Positions 43,926-56,044 of a DNA stretch of 64,000 bases are shown here, in pieces. The position numbers and the translations under genes were made by a program. The notes under the pieces were generated by a model. That model ran no database searches and was not told where the DNA came from. It saw nothing but the letters and a program-made list of their open reading frames with translations. Source of the DNA: Macrocybe gigantea (Eukaryota; Basidiomycota; Agaricomycetes; Agaricales; Callistosporiaceae); contig SJRY01000050.1 of the NCBI GenBank assembly GCA_011319805.1, positions 186,001 to 250,000 of the forward strand. Reading direction: 5' to 3'. Each line of letters begins with the position of its first letter. The stretch's first letter is position 1.

Positions 43926-46640
43926 ATGGCGTTCACACCTGTGGATGTGCTTCCCCTTGCTGCACTCTTGTTCATTCTTTGGCACACGGTACTACGATCA
44001 CGCTTGGCAAAGACGGACCTCGACAATGTTGATGGTCCCCCACGGGAGTCATTCTGGAAAGGCGAGTGGGAGGCCGTCATTAACGCCCAGACCGTGCGTC
44101 CGCTAAACGTTTGCTGAAGGGAATTTTGGCCAACTGTTCAGCGTGCATGGTTGGGACTTCCATAAACATCTTGCAGAACGATGTCTGTCCTTCAGGTCCC
44201 TATGCTCGTGATTTATCGCTCATTCAAGGAAGATGGCAGAGTTTCGAAGATTTATGGCGTGCTAGGAGTGCGGCTTGATTAAGGTCTATATGAAAATTGG
44301 CTGAAGTGAATCGCTCCGTTTCAGGTCAAGCAACTTTATGTTTTTGACCCCAAAGCTCTTCATCATATCATTATCAAGGCGAGTTCTGGATCATGCTGTA
44401 TCTTGAGGCACTCCACTCATTCCTTATAGGACCAGAGTATCTTTGAAGAAACGGCCTCATTTTTCGCGTACGACTCATGTTTGTCTTTACACGATCTCAC
44501 TTGCTTAAAGCAATGTACTTGATGACAGGGTGAATCAGCTCACTTTTGGGCATGGTCTACTGGGCACATATGGTTCGACTTCCCGTCGTCTTAATTGGTA
44601 GTGTTCATATTAATTACGATTACGTTCCACAGGACAACGCCACAAAAAGCAAAGGAAGATGATGAACCCAGTCTTCTCCATCGTTCACATGCGTTACATG
44701 AGTACGCTTGACCCTATACCGTAGTCCACTGAGCTCGGTCCCTTACCGAAACATTTCTCCAGTACCAATCTTCTACGAAGTCACACACAGGGTGCGTGCA
44801 CGCCTTGGAATGAGTTCCATTCAATTCCGTCTCATGACACGCTTTCAGCTTGGCAACACAATAAAAAGTCAAGTGGCCGATGGCCCGAAAGAGGTGAGAT
44901 GACGATATTGGATTTTTGTGGAAGAGGACAGGCGTCTGATGGTTCGCTCAGATCGATCTGCTGCAATGGATGTCCAGAACCGCTCTCGAGCTCATTGGTC
45001 AAAGTGGCTTTGGGTATTCCTTCGACCCGTTATCTGAAAAGGGAGAGCCCCACCAGTTCACTGTTGTCGCAAAGCAATTGGTGTACGAATCTGCAGTTTT
45101 CGAAAGTGGTAAAATACTGATCGTGCAAAAATTGACAGACCTGTTCTTTACAAATTCGCCATCATACGAAACGTCTTGCCCGTCCTCATCAGAATCGGAC
45201 CGCCCAAGTTCCGCAGGTTCATCGCCGACAGACTGCCCGGCAGGACAATCAAGCAGCTGCGTGACATTATCAACACCATCGATGCGACTTCTGTCCAGAT
45301 TTATGAGAACAAAAAACGTGCTTTTGAAGACGGCGACGAAGTAGTGATGAAGCAGGTCGGTGGTGGGAAGGATATCATGAGCATCCTGAGTGGGTTCTCG
45401 TTGTTCATCGAGTGAAAGGGAAACGTAACGTTGGTGGCTTTCAGTGAGGGCAAATTTTCAGGCTGCGGAAGAGGACAGAATGGATGATTCGGAGGTACTT
45501 GGTCAGGTGAGCTCCCACAACCCCAAGATTTTAAAATGCATTTGTTGACGCAGTAAATTTCAGATATCGTGAGTCAGCAAGCTTGATACTTCACAAACTC
45601 GGTTTTGACGTGGAGGACGAAACAGAACGTTTACATTTGCAGCGATGGACACAACCTCAAATGCGCTTTCGCGGATTTTGTACCTGCTGGCAACTCATCC
45701 GGATGTCCAGGAGAAGCTCCGTCAAGAAATCGTCCAGACGCGGGCGAAACATGGTGATGTTGCCTATGACGACCTGGATAGGATGCCATTCCTGGACGCA
45801 ATCTGCAGAGAAACGTTGCGATTGTGAGTCTGTCACTGCCATAGAAGCTTTTATGCAAAAGTCCGTGATATAACTTCCTTATCCGAAGGTACCCACCTGT
45901 CTCCATGGTGCACCGGGTGTACGTTCGCTTTACGCCTTTTCGAGATTTTTGCGTGTCATTAAACGAGTTTCGCAGTCCTCGACAAGACATCGTTCTTCCG
46001 TTCTCGAAGCCCATCCGCGGCCTCGACGGGCGCGAGCTGAGCGAGATCGTCGTGCCAAAGGACACGAACATCTTCGTGTCTATTTTCAGTATCAACAGGG
46101 ACCCGCGATCTGGGGACCCGACGCCCTCGAGTGGAAGCCGGAACGATGGCTCTCCCCCCTCCCCGAAAGCGTCACGAGCGCCGGCGTTCCGGGCGTATAT
46201 GCGCATCTGTGAGTCCCATCCACATTACATCCTTCGATTTTTGACATCGGACTGTGCTTATGTATAAATGCCTTCGTTTTTCCTCCTGCGTGGGGTCAGG
46301 ATGACGTTTATAGGCGGTTCAAGAGCTTGCATGTCAGTGCCGTAGCGATTGAAGGGAGGATCTTGTCACTGATCACACGCTTACCCTCCACGCAGCGGAT
46401 TCAAGTTCTCGCAATTGGAAATGAGTAAGAACAGGCTGCCTCTTTGAGTTTGCCTTTCTGACGACGCCGTCTTTTTCCGCCTGCTTCAAAGAGGTTGTGC
46501 TGTCAGTCCTTCTTTCGCAGTTCCGGTTCTCGTTGACGCAGGACATATACTGGGAGATGACCCCCATAGCCATTCCGACGGTGCATGGAAAACCAGGGAA
46601 GCCGCATCTGCCTTTGCGCGTGGAGCTTGTCGAGACCTGA
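43926..46640 (+). CDS. Cytochrome P450 no. 2 (tandem duplicate)
   Basis: Close paralogue of the gene at 40267, with the same exon plan. The start is MAFTPVDVLPLAALLFILWH, then DLDNVDGPPRESFWKG, NFGQLFSVHGWDFHKHLAER, QLYVFDPKALHHIIIK, KKQRKMMNPVFSIVHMRYM and MSRTALELIGQSGFGYSFDP. The I-helix is ISTFTFAAMDTTSNALSRIL, with Ala where no. 1 has Gly. ExxR is in DAICRETLRL; then PFSKPIRGLDGRELSEIVVP, LEWKPERWLSPLPESVTSAG and the heme loop MTFIGGSRACM, intron, GFKFSQLEMK. It ends LPLRVELVET before TGA at 46638. A one-base break near 46105 (after INRDP) must be repaired by one G or C to keep AIWGPDALEWKPERW. The first intron again has a GC donor (44062). Probably functional. Confidence 0.9.
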
Positions 46641-47168
46641 GTCTTTGCCATTTTTACCATTGTTCTTTTTCGCTGTATTCATATGTATTGGAACTGATAA
46701 CACGGACCTCTCGAGCATTGTCCTGCATCCGATAATGCAGTGATTCCGGGACTAGAAATACGCGTAAACACGTTGCCCAAGAACAATGCCTTCCAGAATG
46801 GAAATACACAAGCTCCTAATAACGGACATAACAGAGAAATCAGAGTTCAGATTATTGTTCTCTTTTGCCAAGACTTCGTCTTCGCTGTTGAGAAGAATAA
46901 ACTTCATTGTTCAAGCTATCATTCAGCGAAGTTTCATTGTCCACTGGTCAAGTGATCATCATGAGTCTCCTCTGCATTTCCTTCTCAACAATGGACAATG
47001 CACGTCGCAAAGTCGGGGCAAACTTCTCATGGCCAACGATTTGAGGTTGAGATATGTGCAGGACATAGCATGTTCATCGGCAGTATGATATGCATAGGGA
47101 GTGGCATGGCGTAGGGAAAGCAATGAAATAAGAGTCGGAAATGTGACATGCCCAAGACGACCTAATAT
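46641..47168. other. Convergent 3' region P450 no. 2 / RPL31
   Basis: About 530 bases between converging genes, AT-rich. A 100-codon plus frame at 46786-47088 lacks any motif and is not called. Confidence 0.45.
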
Positions 47169-47809
47169 CTACTCCGCGTCGACGACGACAGTTTGGAGTC
47201 CCTGGAATTTCGAAAATAAAATGTCAAAAAGGCAGTTGATAGGATGCGCAGACGACGCACCTTGAATGATGTTACGGGGACGTGCGAAACGTATGTGTAC
47301 AACTTCTCCTTTGCGTTCTCCTCATCGTTACGTTTCCCTGCGGAAGTAAAACAAGAGCAAGTCAATTCAGCATGACGCGACAAATCACGTATAGGGTAAA
47401 CGCACTCTCAAGCTTGACGCGCACTCGGTGGGGTACGGATTTGATACCCTGCGCCCAGAGGGCCTGATTGAGGCCGGGGTCGATCCTAACGTCTGTCGTG
47501 CCCATGGCCTTTTGTGCGAACTGTACGACGGATTTCACGGCCCAGGGAGCCCGCTTTTTGAAGGAGCGACCGTGCACGCGCTTGTGCAGGTGAACCGTGT
47601 ATTCGCGAGTCACGACGTCTTGTAGTGCGGAGCGGGTCTTACCGCCAGTCTATGGTGAAAACGTTGGTCAGCGGCGATGTTCCGTCGTTTTGCATATGGT
47701 TAGCGTCGAGATGGCGAGCACCTTTTTTTTTTGAACGGGGGCCTAGAAGGAGAACAAAGATCAGCGATAACGTTCATGGGCGCTGAACGAAACGGGTTAA
47801 ACACACCAT
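47169..47809 (-). CDS. RPL31: 60S ribosomal protein L31 (eL31)
   Basis: Large-subunit ribosomal protein near the exit tunnel. Read on the minus strand: the ATG at 47809 is followed at once by GTGTGTTTAA, an intron donor. Exon 2 encodes APVQKKK and exon 3 starts [20 protein letters not shown]. Next come [40 protein letters not shown] and [20 protein letters not shown]. Exon 4 has [20 protein letters not shown] and PVTSFK, and the last exon [10 protein letters not shown] with TAG at 47169. Nearly every residue follows the eukaryotic consensus. The initiator codon alone forms the first coding exon, so simple gene finders may start this gene wrongly. Confidence 0.94.
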
Positions 47810-48419
47810 GTCTTGAGGATGTCGAGGTCGGTGAGCAAGAGGTCGGATAATTGGTTCAGTGGATGCGCCTTGTTTGGTGAACCAATGTTGTGCAAACAAG
47901 ATAAGGTTTGGGGTGGCTTGCAGTTAAGCGCGGCAGTTTCCGTGATTTTTATTTGGCAATATTTGTATTTATGTTAGCGACGATCAGAGCTTCCAGGTTC
48001 GGTTCTTCTTGGACCAAATGAAGACGATCGTTTGTGCAAAAATGCCTTTGTGCTCACTATGCCCGTTCCATTGTCGTCGTCCAGCCTATTGTACTCAAAT
48101 CTCACGCTGGTTAGGTTACATCAATTCTTCTGTCGGTCCTCAAACACTTTTCTGAGGATTCTCATCAGCGATCCATGTGATGCTCATTGACAAATCGGCG
48201 AACGCCTGAATTCTCTTCCAACAATCGTGGAGAGGGGACAGGGCCACATCAGGTACCGTCTGATCTGATTCTTGAATGGCGGTCACGTTTTGGTTCATCT
48301 GCCCACTTCCGGATGTTAAAAGGACAGGCGCTCCATCGCTTGCTGTTTTCAACTCGCTCTTTGAGTCCTACCTTCGAGACCTTGTCCTTCTCTCGTATCC
48401 TTGCCTACCTATCTCCACA
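47810..48419. promoter_or_regulatory. Divergent RPL31/CFEM intergenic region
   Basis: About 610 bases holding both promoters. A short CT-rich leader (48390-48419) precedes the CFEM start. No TATA box is obvious. Confidence 0.4.
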
Positions 48420-49165
48420 ATGCGCTTCTCTCTCGCTGTCCTCGCCGCCGCCGCCGTCGCCTCTGCCTCTGCCTCTACCCTCGTTTCCCGTCAGCTCCCT
48501 GGTAAGTGTCCCCGTTCGCGCTCCAGCTTTTGAGCGGTGTTTGAGCGCGATTGACCGACCCTGTTGGTGCAGCCTGCGCTGGCAATTGCTTAGCGAACGC
48601 CGACTTTGGCAGCTGCTCGCCCACTGACAACGCCTGCCTGTGCAAGAACCAGCAGTTCATCTCCAGCACCACGCAGTGCATCGAGCAGAAGTGCCAGGGC
48701 AGCGACCTCCAAGCCGCTATCACGGCCGCCCAGCAGCTCTGCGCCGCCGTCGTGAGTTGACCATCCATTTCAAAGGCTCTTCAAGCAAATGTGGCGCGAT
48801 GTTCATCGTGTTCTTTTCTAGGGTGTCACCCTCACGTCGTCTTCCCCAGCACAGACGAGCTCAGCTTCCGAATCTGGCACCAGCGCCGCTGCTTCTCAGT
48901 CTGGGTCGTCATCGACTCGTTCCGCCTCTATAACGCGCTCAGGCAGCTCTGCTGCCAGCACGGCTACCAGTCCCGCATCGAGTGGCAGCTCGTAAGTGTC
49001 ACTCGCTTTCCGGCCTTTAACGACTCGTGGGCTTAACATTGTCGGTCCCTTTCAACCAGGTCTAGTGGCGCGCCTGCACCTTCTGGCTCCAACGCTGCTG
49101 TCGCCAATGGCGTCAACGCCCTCGCTGGCATTGCGGCCTTGGGCTTGGCTGTCATCGCTCTCTAA
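48420..49165 (+). CDS. CFEM-domain GPI-anchored cell-wall protein
   Basis: Small secreted protein. MRFSLAVLAAAAVASASAST is a signal peptide. The CFEM domain follows intron 1 (about 48502-48572): ACAGNCLANADFGSCSPTDN, ACLCKNQQFISSTTQCIEQK and CQGSDLQAAITAAQQLC, with the eight spaced cysteines of the family. A Ser/Thr-rich stalk follows (SSSPAQTSSASESGTSAA and beyond), then SGSNAAVANGVNALAGIAAL and a short hydrophobic end, GLAVIAL, a typical GPI signal. In ascomycete yeasts CFEM proteins bind heme or act at the cell surface; the Asp that coordinates heme there may correspond to the D in NADFGSC, but this is inference. Introns lie near 48751-48821 and 48991-49060. Length about 180 residues. Confidence 0.9.
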
Positions 49166-50024
49166 AAGACGATGAAGTGACCGCGTCGCTTCTTATCTAT
49201 CTCTATCTAATGAGCACGCCTGAACTCTTTTCCTTCGTTCGTGGATACCCGAGAACGGTCCCTGGTCCTTTATCGCGACTACAAGGGTGTTTCTTTTATC
49301 ATTCGTTGACCGCGTCTGTAAAGTATTTTACGCTTGGCTATAAAATCCATCTTGCTTTCTTGAACTACGAATGTTCGAGTTCCGAAATTGGCATGAGAAT
49401 CGAATCGAATCCAATGCGTTTCATCGCCATCGCAGAATGAACGTATCTGGGTTCTGTCAGTCATGTTCACAATCATGACTTGAGTTCATGACGAGCAGGC
49501 TGAAACACTGATTACGCGGCATGTGAATCAGATTTGCCCATCCCAAGACACCGAAAATAGGAAAAAAAACTGACCTATCAAACATGCAAGACTGCAAATA
49601 CACATAAAACTGTAACGAACCTGTGCTGCTGTGTTGAAACTCTTTCGTGTGAGCTGATCACCATCGATTGGGCTGTCCAATGCTCTGCAGGGCTCCTCCA
49701 GCTGATTCACAGGCAAGACTGGGGCTCGATAAAGGAGTCCTGGAATGCTTTGTCGCTTATTGAAATTGTCGCTGATGGGGCGATGAGGCATCCGCGCGCC
49801 CTTGGCCCTCATGATCTGTCGAGTGAAATGCCCTGTGTCTCTAGGGATGGATTCGATAGTTTGTCCCGCAGATGCAAGCACGCCGTAGGACTACGGCACC
49901 CGGAGAATTGACTCCGCTACCAACGATTGGATCGCTGTAGATAACAATTGAAAATGTTCTAACCTGTGCACACTTCATAAGGGTGTACGTTGTTGTCTAG
50001 CGCAAGGAGCTGAGATCGTCAGTT
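49166..50024. other. Intergenic between CFEM and Clp1-like genes
   Basis: About 860 bases with no supported gene. A 117-codon minus frame at 49528-49881 shows no motif or exon structure. Confidence 0.4.
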
Positions 50025-51876
50025 ATGGCTGCTCAGCGCTCAGGGCGTGGCGAAAAAAAAGAACTGAGTAAAGCACATCAGGTTGTAAGTTAAATGTTGC
50101 CTGCGTTCTGTAGATGTTGTTTGTTTGCATTTTGACGTTAGCCTGCCTCATCCACCAACGTTTCACCCGTCCCATAAGAGCCAGTCTATCGAGCTCGATG
50201 ACGGCGCTCCGACAAAAGATTTAGACTCCTTAATTTCCCAGTTATTACGTCGCGCTGCTTTGCCACCTGTTTTCGACACTGGCGCCCCAAGACGATCAAA
50301 GCAATCGTACCAACGATGTGCACACGAGGCCGTCCTCAGCGTACATCTTTGGCCACATCAGGTTGGCCACAAAGCACTTTTCGACAATGTCATGCGGTCA
50401 CTGCTCGCGCGTTCGCCGATGTATAAAGCAGCGGGCAGTTTTGGACCTCGATCTACACCAACCTGCTAATCCTGGACCTCTTCAGTTCTAAAACCATGCG
50501 TTCCGAAGTACTTGAACTCAAAATGCTCCAAAGGACGGTCCCGGAACATCCGTATGAGCATCCCAAGGAGCGCGAGATAGACCGTGCGGTCCTCGTCGAC
50601 GTAGCCCCTGACCGCGAAGAGCTGTTGACGAGCGGAAAATCCAATGCGGAATTACGCGCTGCGCTCAAGATTCGTGTCGGTGCGTCGGGAAGGCGAGTCC
50701 GTTGATATTCGTTTTCTCCGCGTTGAGACTAAATTTTATTCATACCAGGCATTGGCTCCACCAAAGACGCGTACGGACGAAGGCCAACTTCAAAGACGCC
50801 ACGGCGCGACTGTCAACTTTCATCCGCGACACTTCCGGGCACGACTTGGAGCCGGCAGAACAGGACGAGGGGCACGGAGGTCCCGCCGAGTACATGCACG
50901 TCGTGCGTCGCGTGTACTCCGCGTCGTCCGTCTCCGCACTCAACTCCATCGGCAACGTTGCGCGTCAGCAACCACATCAACAGTTCCAAATCTCCGCAGA
51001 GCTCGTCATGCTCGACGTCTGGGGCACACCGAGGTTGAGCACGGCCGACAAGCTCATCTCGCCACGCCCGCTCGGCCCGACGCACATCCTGATCGTGCAC
51101 GAGAAAAAGGACCTCCAGCTCTCACTGAACGGCCATCATCACCACCTCGACTACCTTGAACGCGCCGGCGCCGCGCCGCGTCGGCGGAACGCATCTAAAT
51201 CAGCACGCGCTCCAAACTCGATCGAGCTCCCCGTGAACGACCTGCTCTTCCTCCTCGGCTTGCCGAATCTCGCGGCGACCCCGCCGAACCGGGGCGGCGC
51301 ACCTGCGCTTCCACGCCGGCTGCACAAGGAGCTGCCTCGCGTGGCGATGTACGTCCCGCACCTCGTAACGTTCCCCGAACTCGTCGTGTACTCCACACGC
51401 TGAACCAAGCCGAGCTCATGCGCAGCGTCGTGCCCGAGTGGATCAGGGACGTCGTGCACCCGCTCGTGCATCTGAACTCTTTGTCTATTTCGATATTTGC
51501 GGACGACGCGGAGGCGAAAGAGGACGGTCTGGCCGGTGTGGTGGACTGCAACAACGCCAGCGCGGGCTGGCGCCCCAAGGCTATCCTTCAGCTCTTTTCC
51601 CCATCTCCTTCTCCTTCCTGCTGCTCTTCCCCTACCTCCGCCACGGCCCCAAGCTCGGCCGGCAGTAGCGTGCATCTTCCCACGAGCCAAGAGCCAGAGC
51701 CGACTACTTCTCTCGACTTGGTGGCGTACGAGCTCGCTCAACTGGTGCATTCGGGCGATTATCCGGCTAGCGAATACGACGTCGGCCTCGACCCGCTGGT
51801 CGACACCATGTCCCTTGTCAATGCCCTGCGCGACAACCTAGAGTACATGGTTATTTTGGGCATGAGCTCTGGATAG
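50025..51876 (+). CDS. Clp1-like (clampless-1 family) protein
   Basis: Resembles the Agaricomycete proteins annotated as clampless 1. In Coprinopsis, Clp1 is needed for clamp-cell formation downstream of the A mating-type homeodomain factors. I recognise the family from LRRAALPPVFDTGAP, REIDRAVLVDVAPDREELL, AELRAALKIRVGAS, FKDATARLSTFIRDTSG, YMHVVRRVYSASSVSALNSI, LVMLDVWGTPRLSTADKLI, VNDLLFLLGLPNLAATPPNR, GGAPALPRRLHKELPRVAMY and NQAELMRSVVPEWIRDVVHP, then DPLVDTMSLVNALRDNLEYM near the end. Family naming is from memory and moderate. An intron lies near 50703-50747. One-base breaks near 50434 (GGG run before QFWTSIYTN) and 51392 (before LHTLNQAEL) need one G or C each. The N terminus is uncertain: the ATG at 50025 (MAAQRSGRGEKKEL) joined to LPHPPTFHPS is a guess. 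Confidence 0.6.
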
Positions 51877-52424
51877 AGCTGGATCTGTTCCGCGAGGTTT
51901 TGATCCGTGCTATATCCTCGATGGCGAAGCTGTGACTCGGCCAAACGAAAGCTATCTCTCGCGTTCAGTTGCGACCCCTACGTGAAACTTATATCAAGCG
52001 TCCTGGTGATGCATCTAGCATGATATTATCTTATCTCACCATGCCAGTCCTGTCCTGTTCAGCGTATCAGCATAATAATTGTTTATATCTGTTAATGACA
52101 TAAATCAATCAGACGAATAAAATATATATCTCGATAGCGAAAAAGGTACATAGAGGGGTTCATGTTGAGGGCGGCCACGCTAATTCTGAATCGTCTAAAG
52201 TGCGTCTAGCTGAGACCATGAATCATATGGCGTACGCAATCATCTGACAGGATTGCACAAGACTATGGCTTCACGGCAAAGGGCAGTAATCAAACACCTG
52301 ATTTCTCGGCAATTGAATGGCAAACCATCCGCTGTTGCAGTTTGGGTATGACCACTACCTGTTTCATTTGCATAGAGAGCAATATTAATCTATAAATCTC
52401 AATGTATGTCCATCCTGAAGCGTG
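51877..52424. other. Convergent 3' region Clp1-like / GH5
   Basis: About 550 bases, AT-rich with AATAAAATATATAT near 52120, consistent with polyadenylation regions of two converging genes. Confidence 0.45.
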
Positions 52425-55400
52425 TCACAAAAGAAGCAAGGCAATAACGAGGGAGATGACAAGCAGCGCAGACGCATAAATCCGATGTCCAAAGTCGCTC
52501 CAGAAATCGTTGAGCTCAAACTCCGACTTGAGCGGCGGATACAGCGAGACCGTGATCTTGTGCACTTTGCCGGGACGTGCGTCGCGCGCCACGACGTACA
52601 GCGTCTGTCTCGACTCGTCGTACCGGTAGGCGTCGTTGGCGTCCAGGCCGTCCACGATGACCTTTCTGCTCCGCGCCAGCATGGACGGGAAGAAGATCTC
52701 CGTTTCGAGCGATGTGATGGGTGGGTGTCCAGTCCTCGGCGGACGGAGGACGCTCGCAGTTTTTGAATCGCCAGCGTTCCCACCATTGACATCGTCGTGT
52801 TGCTGATCACCGTCGCCCTTGGGGTTCCCCCATTCGTAAACAAAAGTCCCGGTGGTCATTTCGTACTCGAAACGGAGCGGTATTCCGGCGGTCTTGGCTG
52901 GGTACGGCCGAACGACAGCTGATAAGATGCGGGCGCCCTGGTCCAATGAAACCGCTTCTTGATCATAATACAGCAATGATGGTGGCAGAGCGCGCTTTCG
53001 ACTGAACCATGAAAAGTTTTCCCCATTCCAATCGTCTCCGCGATGATCGTCATTGTCGGGGTTGTAATTCCAAAGGCTAATTCATGGGAAGTGACGTAGT
53101 GACAAAATTGAGTTTTTTGTCCTTCCACAAATTGTGACAATAGCCGAATTGGACGTACGTGAAGCCGACCAGAGATCTTTCCAACCCAGTCATCATGGCA
53201 TCCATCATGCGTTTCTGCCATGTAAAGTCATCAGTCTGGAACGCCGCTCTCAGGCTACAGGTGAAGTAGGCATGTTATTGTTAGATGATACATAACACAG
53301 CCGGCAACACGCACTTCATGTCCATAGGTATTCCACATTCGCCGATGATGACGGGCTTTTCGCCGAGTGACTGGTAGGCACGTTCCACAATAGTTCTGAT
53401 CTGAAGGCCGAAGTTTTCTCTAGCGCCTTTGTGTCCCCAGTAGAACGCTTTCAAAGGGAACATTCCCTGTCCAGAAATCAGCTCATTCCGACATCACGTC
53501 GGGTTGTCGGACTTACCCGAGAAAGACCTTGCACATTGACAGAGAAATCTCCAAATGCTTTTGCAAACAAGGCATTGAGATCATACCTGGGAGATAGTCA
53601 GCCTTGGTCGGATTTGATGAGGTCCACAGCCAAACCAATGAGGGGCGTAAACCATGTTGGGAACCCGAAGCTCCGGTGTCCACGATTCAGGACAAAACTA
53701 CATAATGAAAGGTAAATGAATTGTCGTGACCATCCATAAATAATTCTCACCTCATTCGGGATTGCCTCCACGAAGATGATCTTGTCGGAAGATGAAATGC
53801 TCCGAACTCTTGTCGCCCATCTCTGCAAAAAAGGATAATAAAAGTCTGTGTACCAGTCGATCTGAGCACAACATGTCTGCAGTCAGTTGTGCCAAATCAA
53901 CCGAGTACTCGATATGTGCGACCTTGTTACCCGTCTTGGGATGCTTCTTGAAGTAGTTCTCCCGCAGCACCACGGCCTCACCTTTTACCTTATCCCATCC
54001 CCAGACATCGTGCATCTTCCAAACGCAGTTTCCTTGCGTTGGGCCATCCTCCCGCCAGGCCTTGCGCCCCCCAGGATTTAGAATAGTTGACGTCGTGTGG
54101 CGTGTGGGCATTGGAAAAGACCGACTGTAGGTAGCGACTTCGGTTGGGTAGCCAGCACCCAACTGGAAGGCCTGAAAGGCCGTAGCTGGTGTACTTAGTC
54201 AGAAAGGAGGTTTGATGTCGATCGAGATCCACTCACGCATATGCGACAGGTGGAGGTCCGTATTATAATCAAACGAATGCAGTGACGGGACGTCAATGTA
54301 CCCCCTATGCGGTTCGTTCAACATCTGAGAAAGAATTCGTCGGCAAGGCGCGTATAGTCTGAATGAGGGGACTAACCTCGAATCCAATAACGCCCTCCAG
54401 ATCGCCAACCGCGCGGACCAGGACGTCGAACATATCCAAGAATGCATTTTGAAGATATTGCTGCATTGATATCTTCTCGCCATTTGAATTAGCGACTAAC
54501 AGCTTGGGAGCAAAGGCATCGCCACCCCAGAAAAGGGTCCTGAAAAATCTTTAGAAGACGCATCGAAAGCAACTGGTGAGTTCACTGACGCCATTGTCGA
54601 AGCTGCCAATTTGGTGTATCCACATGGCCAAAGACCACGTTCTGGTTCGACATGACCACCTCCCTTGACGCCACCGAGCCATGCGGCACCAGATTCTTCT
54701 AAAGCAAAGAGGTCGAATCCAGCTGCCTCCAGCGTCCAAGCGGGAGCTCCTGAGCCGCCAGAATAACGAGACCAGACATCCTGGTGCAATGAGACGAAGG
54801 CAGCCATGCCATATTGCGATAACAAAGAAAGGAGTTTGCGAATATAATCCAGATATTCATAATCGTAGATGCCTCTTGGGGATCGTGAGTCTCTTAAAAT
54901 GGGCTGGAGGTAAAAACAAATGGACTTACGGTCCCGCATGCTCAACGGCTTCCCATGTTACCAAAAATCTGACTGAACGGGTGTAATCATAGATCAAGTC
55001 GTGTCAGCTAGATGTTGAAAAGCATACCGAAAGTAAAACCCCATCTTCTGAGACGCGAGAAATGTTCATGAGCTTCTTCTAATGGGAACGGTCTGCCTAC
55101 GAAAGTAACAGACTCATGGCCATGAGGGAATTTGCCATGATCGTCGTTTGCTGGTCTTCAGCAGAATATGTCCAGGTTATCATTGTAGCTCTCGGTTGAT
55201 GATTGACAACTCACATCTTAGAGCTTCCTGACAAGTTTACGCCCCGTAGGTTGCAAACGCGGCCATATAAATCAATGAAGTGTCTTCCGTGAAGGCGCAA
55301 TGGACTGCCAATTCCCTGACTTGACCAATCATGCGCGTACGAAACAGAAGAACCGGGTACATATGCTGGGTTTAAAGAAGGATGCTCCTAACCCACGATA

Positions 55401-55542
55401 TAGCTTGATAACCTGCATACGCGTCATCCATACCGGAACAACTGACCTTCTGGTCCAGCTCTTTGTTGACCTGTGATGTGTGTCTGCTACCTTCTTTTTC
55501 TCCGACGAAAATGAATGACCCGTCCAAGGAAGGACTTGACAT
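52425..55542 (-). CDS. GH5 beta-glucosidase (glucosylceramidase/sterylglucosidase type)
   Basis: Glycoside hydrolase family 5 enzyme of the fungal EGCrP/steryl-glucosidase kind, which cleaves glucose from lipid glucosides. The start is MSSPSLDGSFIFVGEKEGSR at 55542. Next come GSPLRLHGRHFIDLYGRVCN and RGVNLSGSSK, RWGFTFVRFLVTWEAVEHAG, YDYEYLDYIRKLLSLLSQYG, FVSLHQDVWSRYSGGSGAPA and PERGLWPCGYTKLA. DLEGVIGFE, an intron and MLNEPHRGYIDVPSLHSFDY give the acid/base Glu of LNEP. Then IIFVEAIPNE and NMVYAPHWYDLNALFAK. The nucleophile Glu is in KPVIIGECGIPMDMK, followed by GFTLWNYNPDNDD. A beta-sandwich region follows (GIPLRFEYEMTTGTFVYEWG). The C terminus HRIYASALLVISLVIALLLL is a membrane anchor, unusual for a lytic cytosolic enzyme. 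About 15 introns; no frame break noticed. Confidence 0.88.
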
Positions 55543-55584
55543 TTCTAAAAGAATGAATTCGAAGATGCAAACGGGCGTCCGGGG

Positions 55585-55590
55585 TATATA
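55585..55590 (-). promoter_or_regulatory. TATA-like element of the GH5 gene
   Basis: TATATA about 45 bases upstream of the minus-strand ATG at 55542. Confidence 0.35.
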
Positions 55591-56044
55591 CTGGGCTGGC
55601 CAACTCGAGTCGTGCTGCCTGTCTGCTGGAATCCAGTGCTGAGCTGCATTCTAGCGCAGATCACGAGACTGTATGCTTTGCGGACTATTTCCGTCAAATT
55701 TTCGCACGCCGGATTTGATTACGACCCGAATATGGACCGAGTTCCACTTGGACAAATGCTTTTTCCCATTCTTCGGTGCAGACTCGTTGGAGAAGCTTAA
55801 ATTCGCGCCAATAATGTGCAGCAACGGTTGTGAATAACCCACGCGGGCGACGCGAACGGATTTCGGAAGATCACCTGGTTTCGATACTTCTGCGGCCTCT
55901 CCTCTCAGATCCGCTACAGCACGGACCTGTTGCGAAGTCTTGAGTCTTCTCTGGGCTTTAGCGATGGCTGCGTCGCTTCCAAACGTGTTACTGGACTTCC
56001 CAGGTTACCTTCCCCAGAAACATGCCGATTGGACTGGTCGCGAT

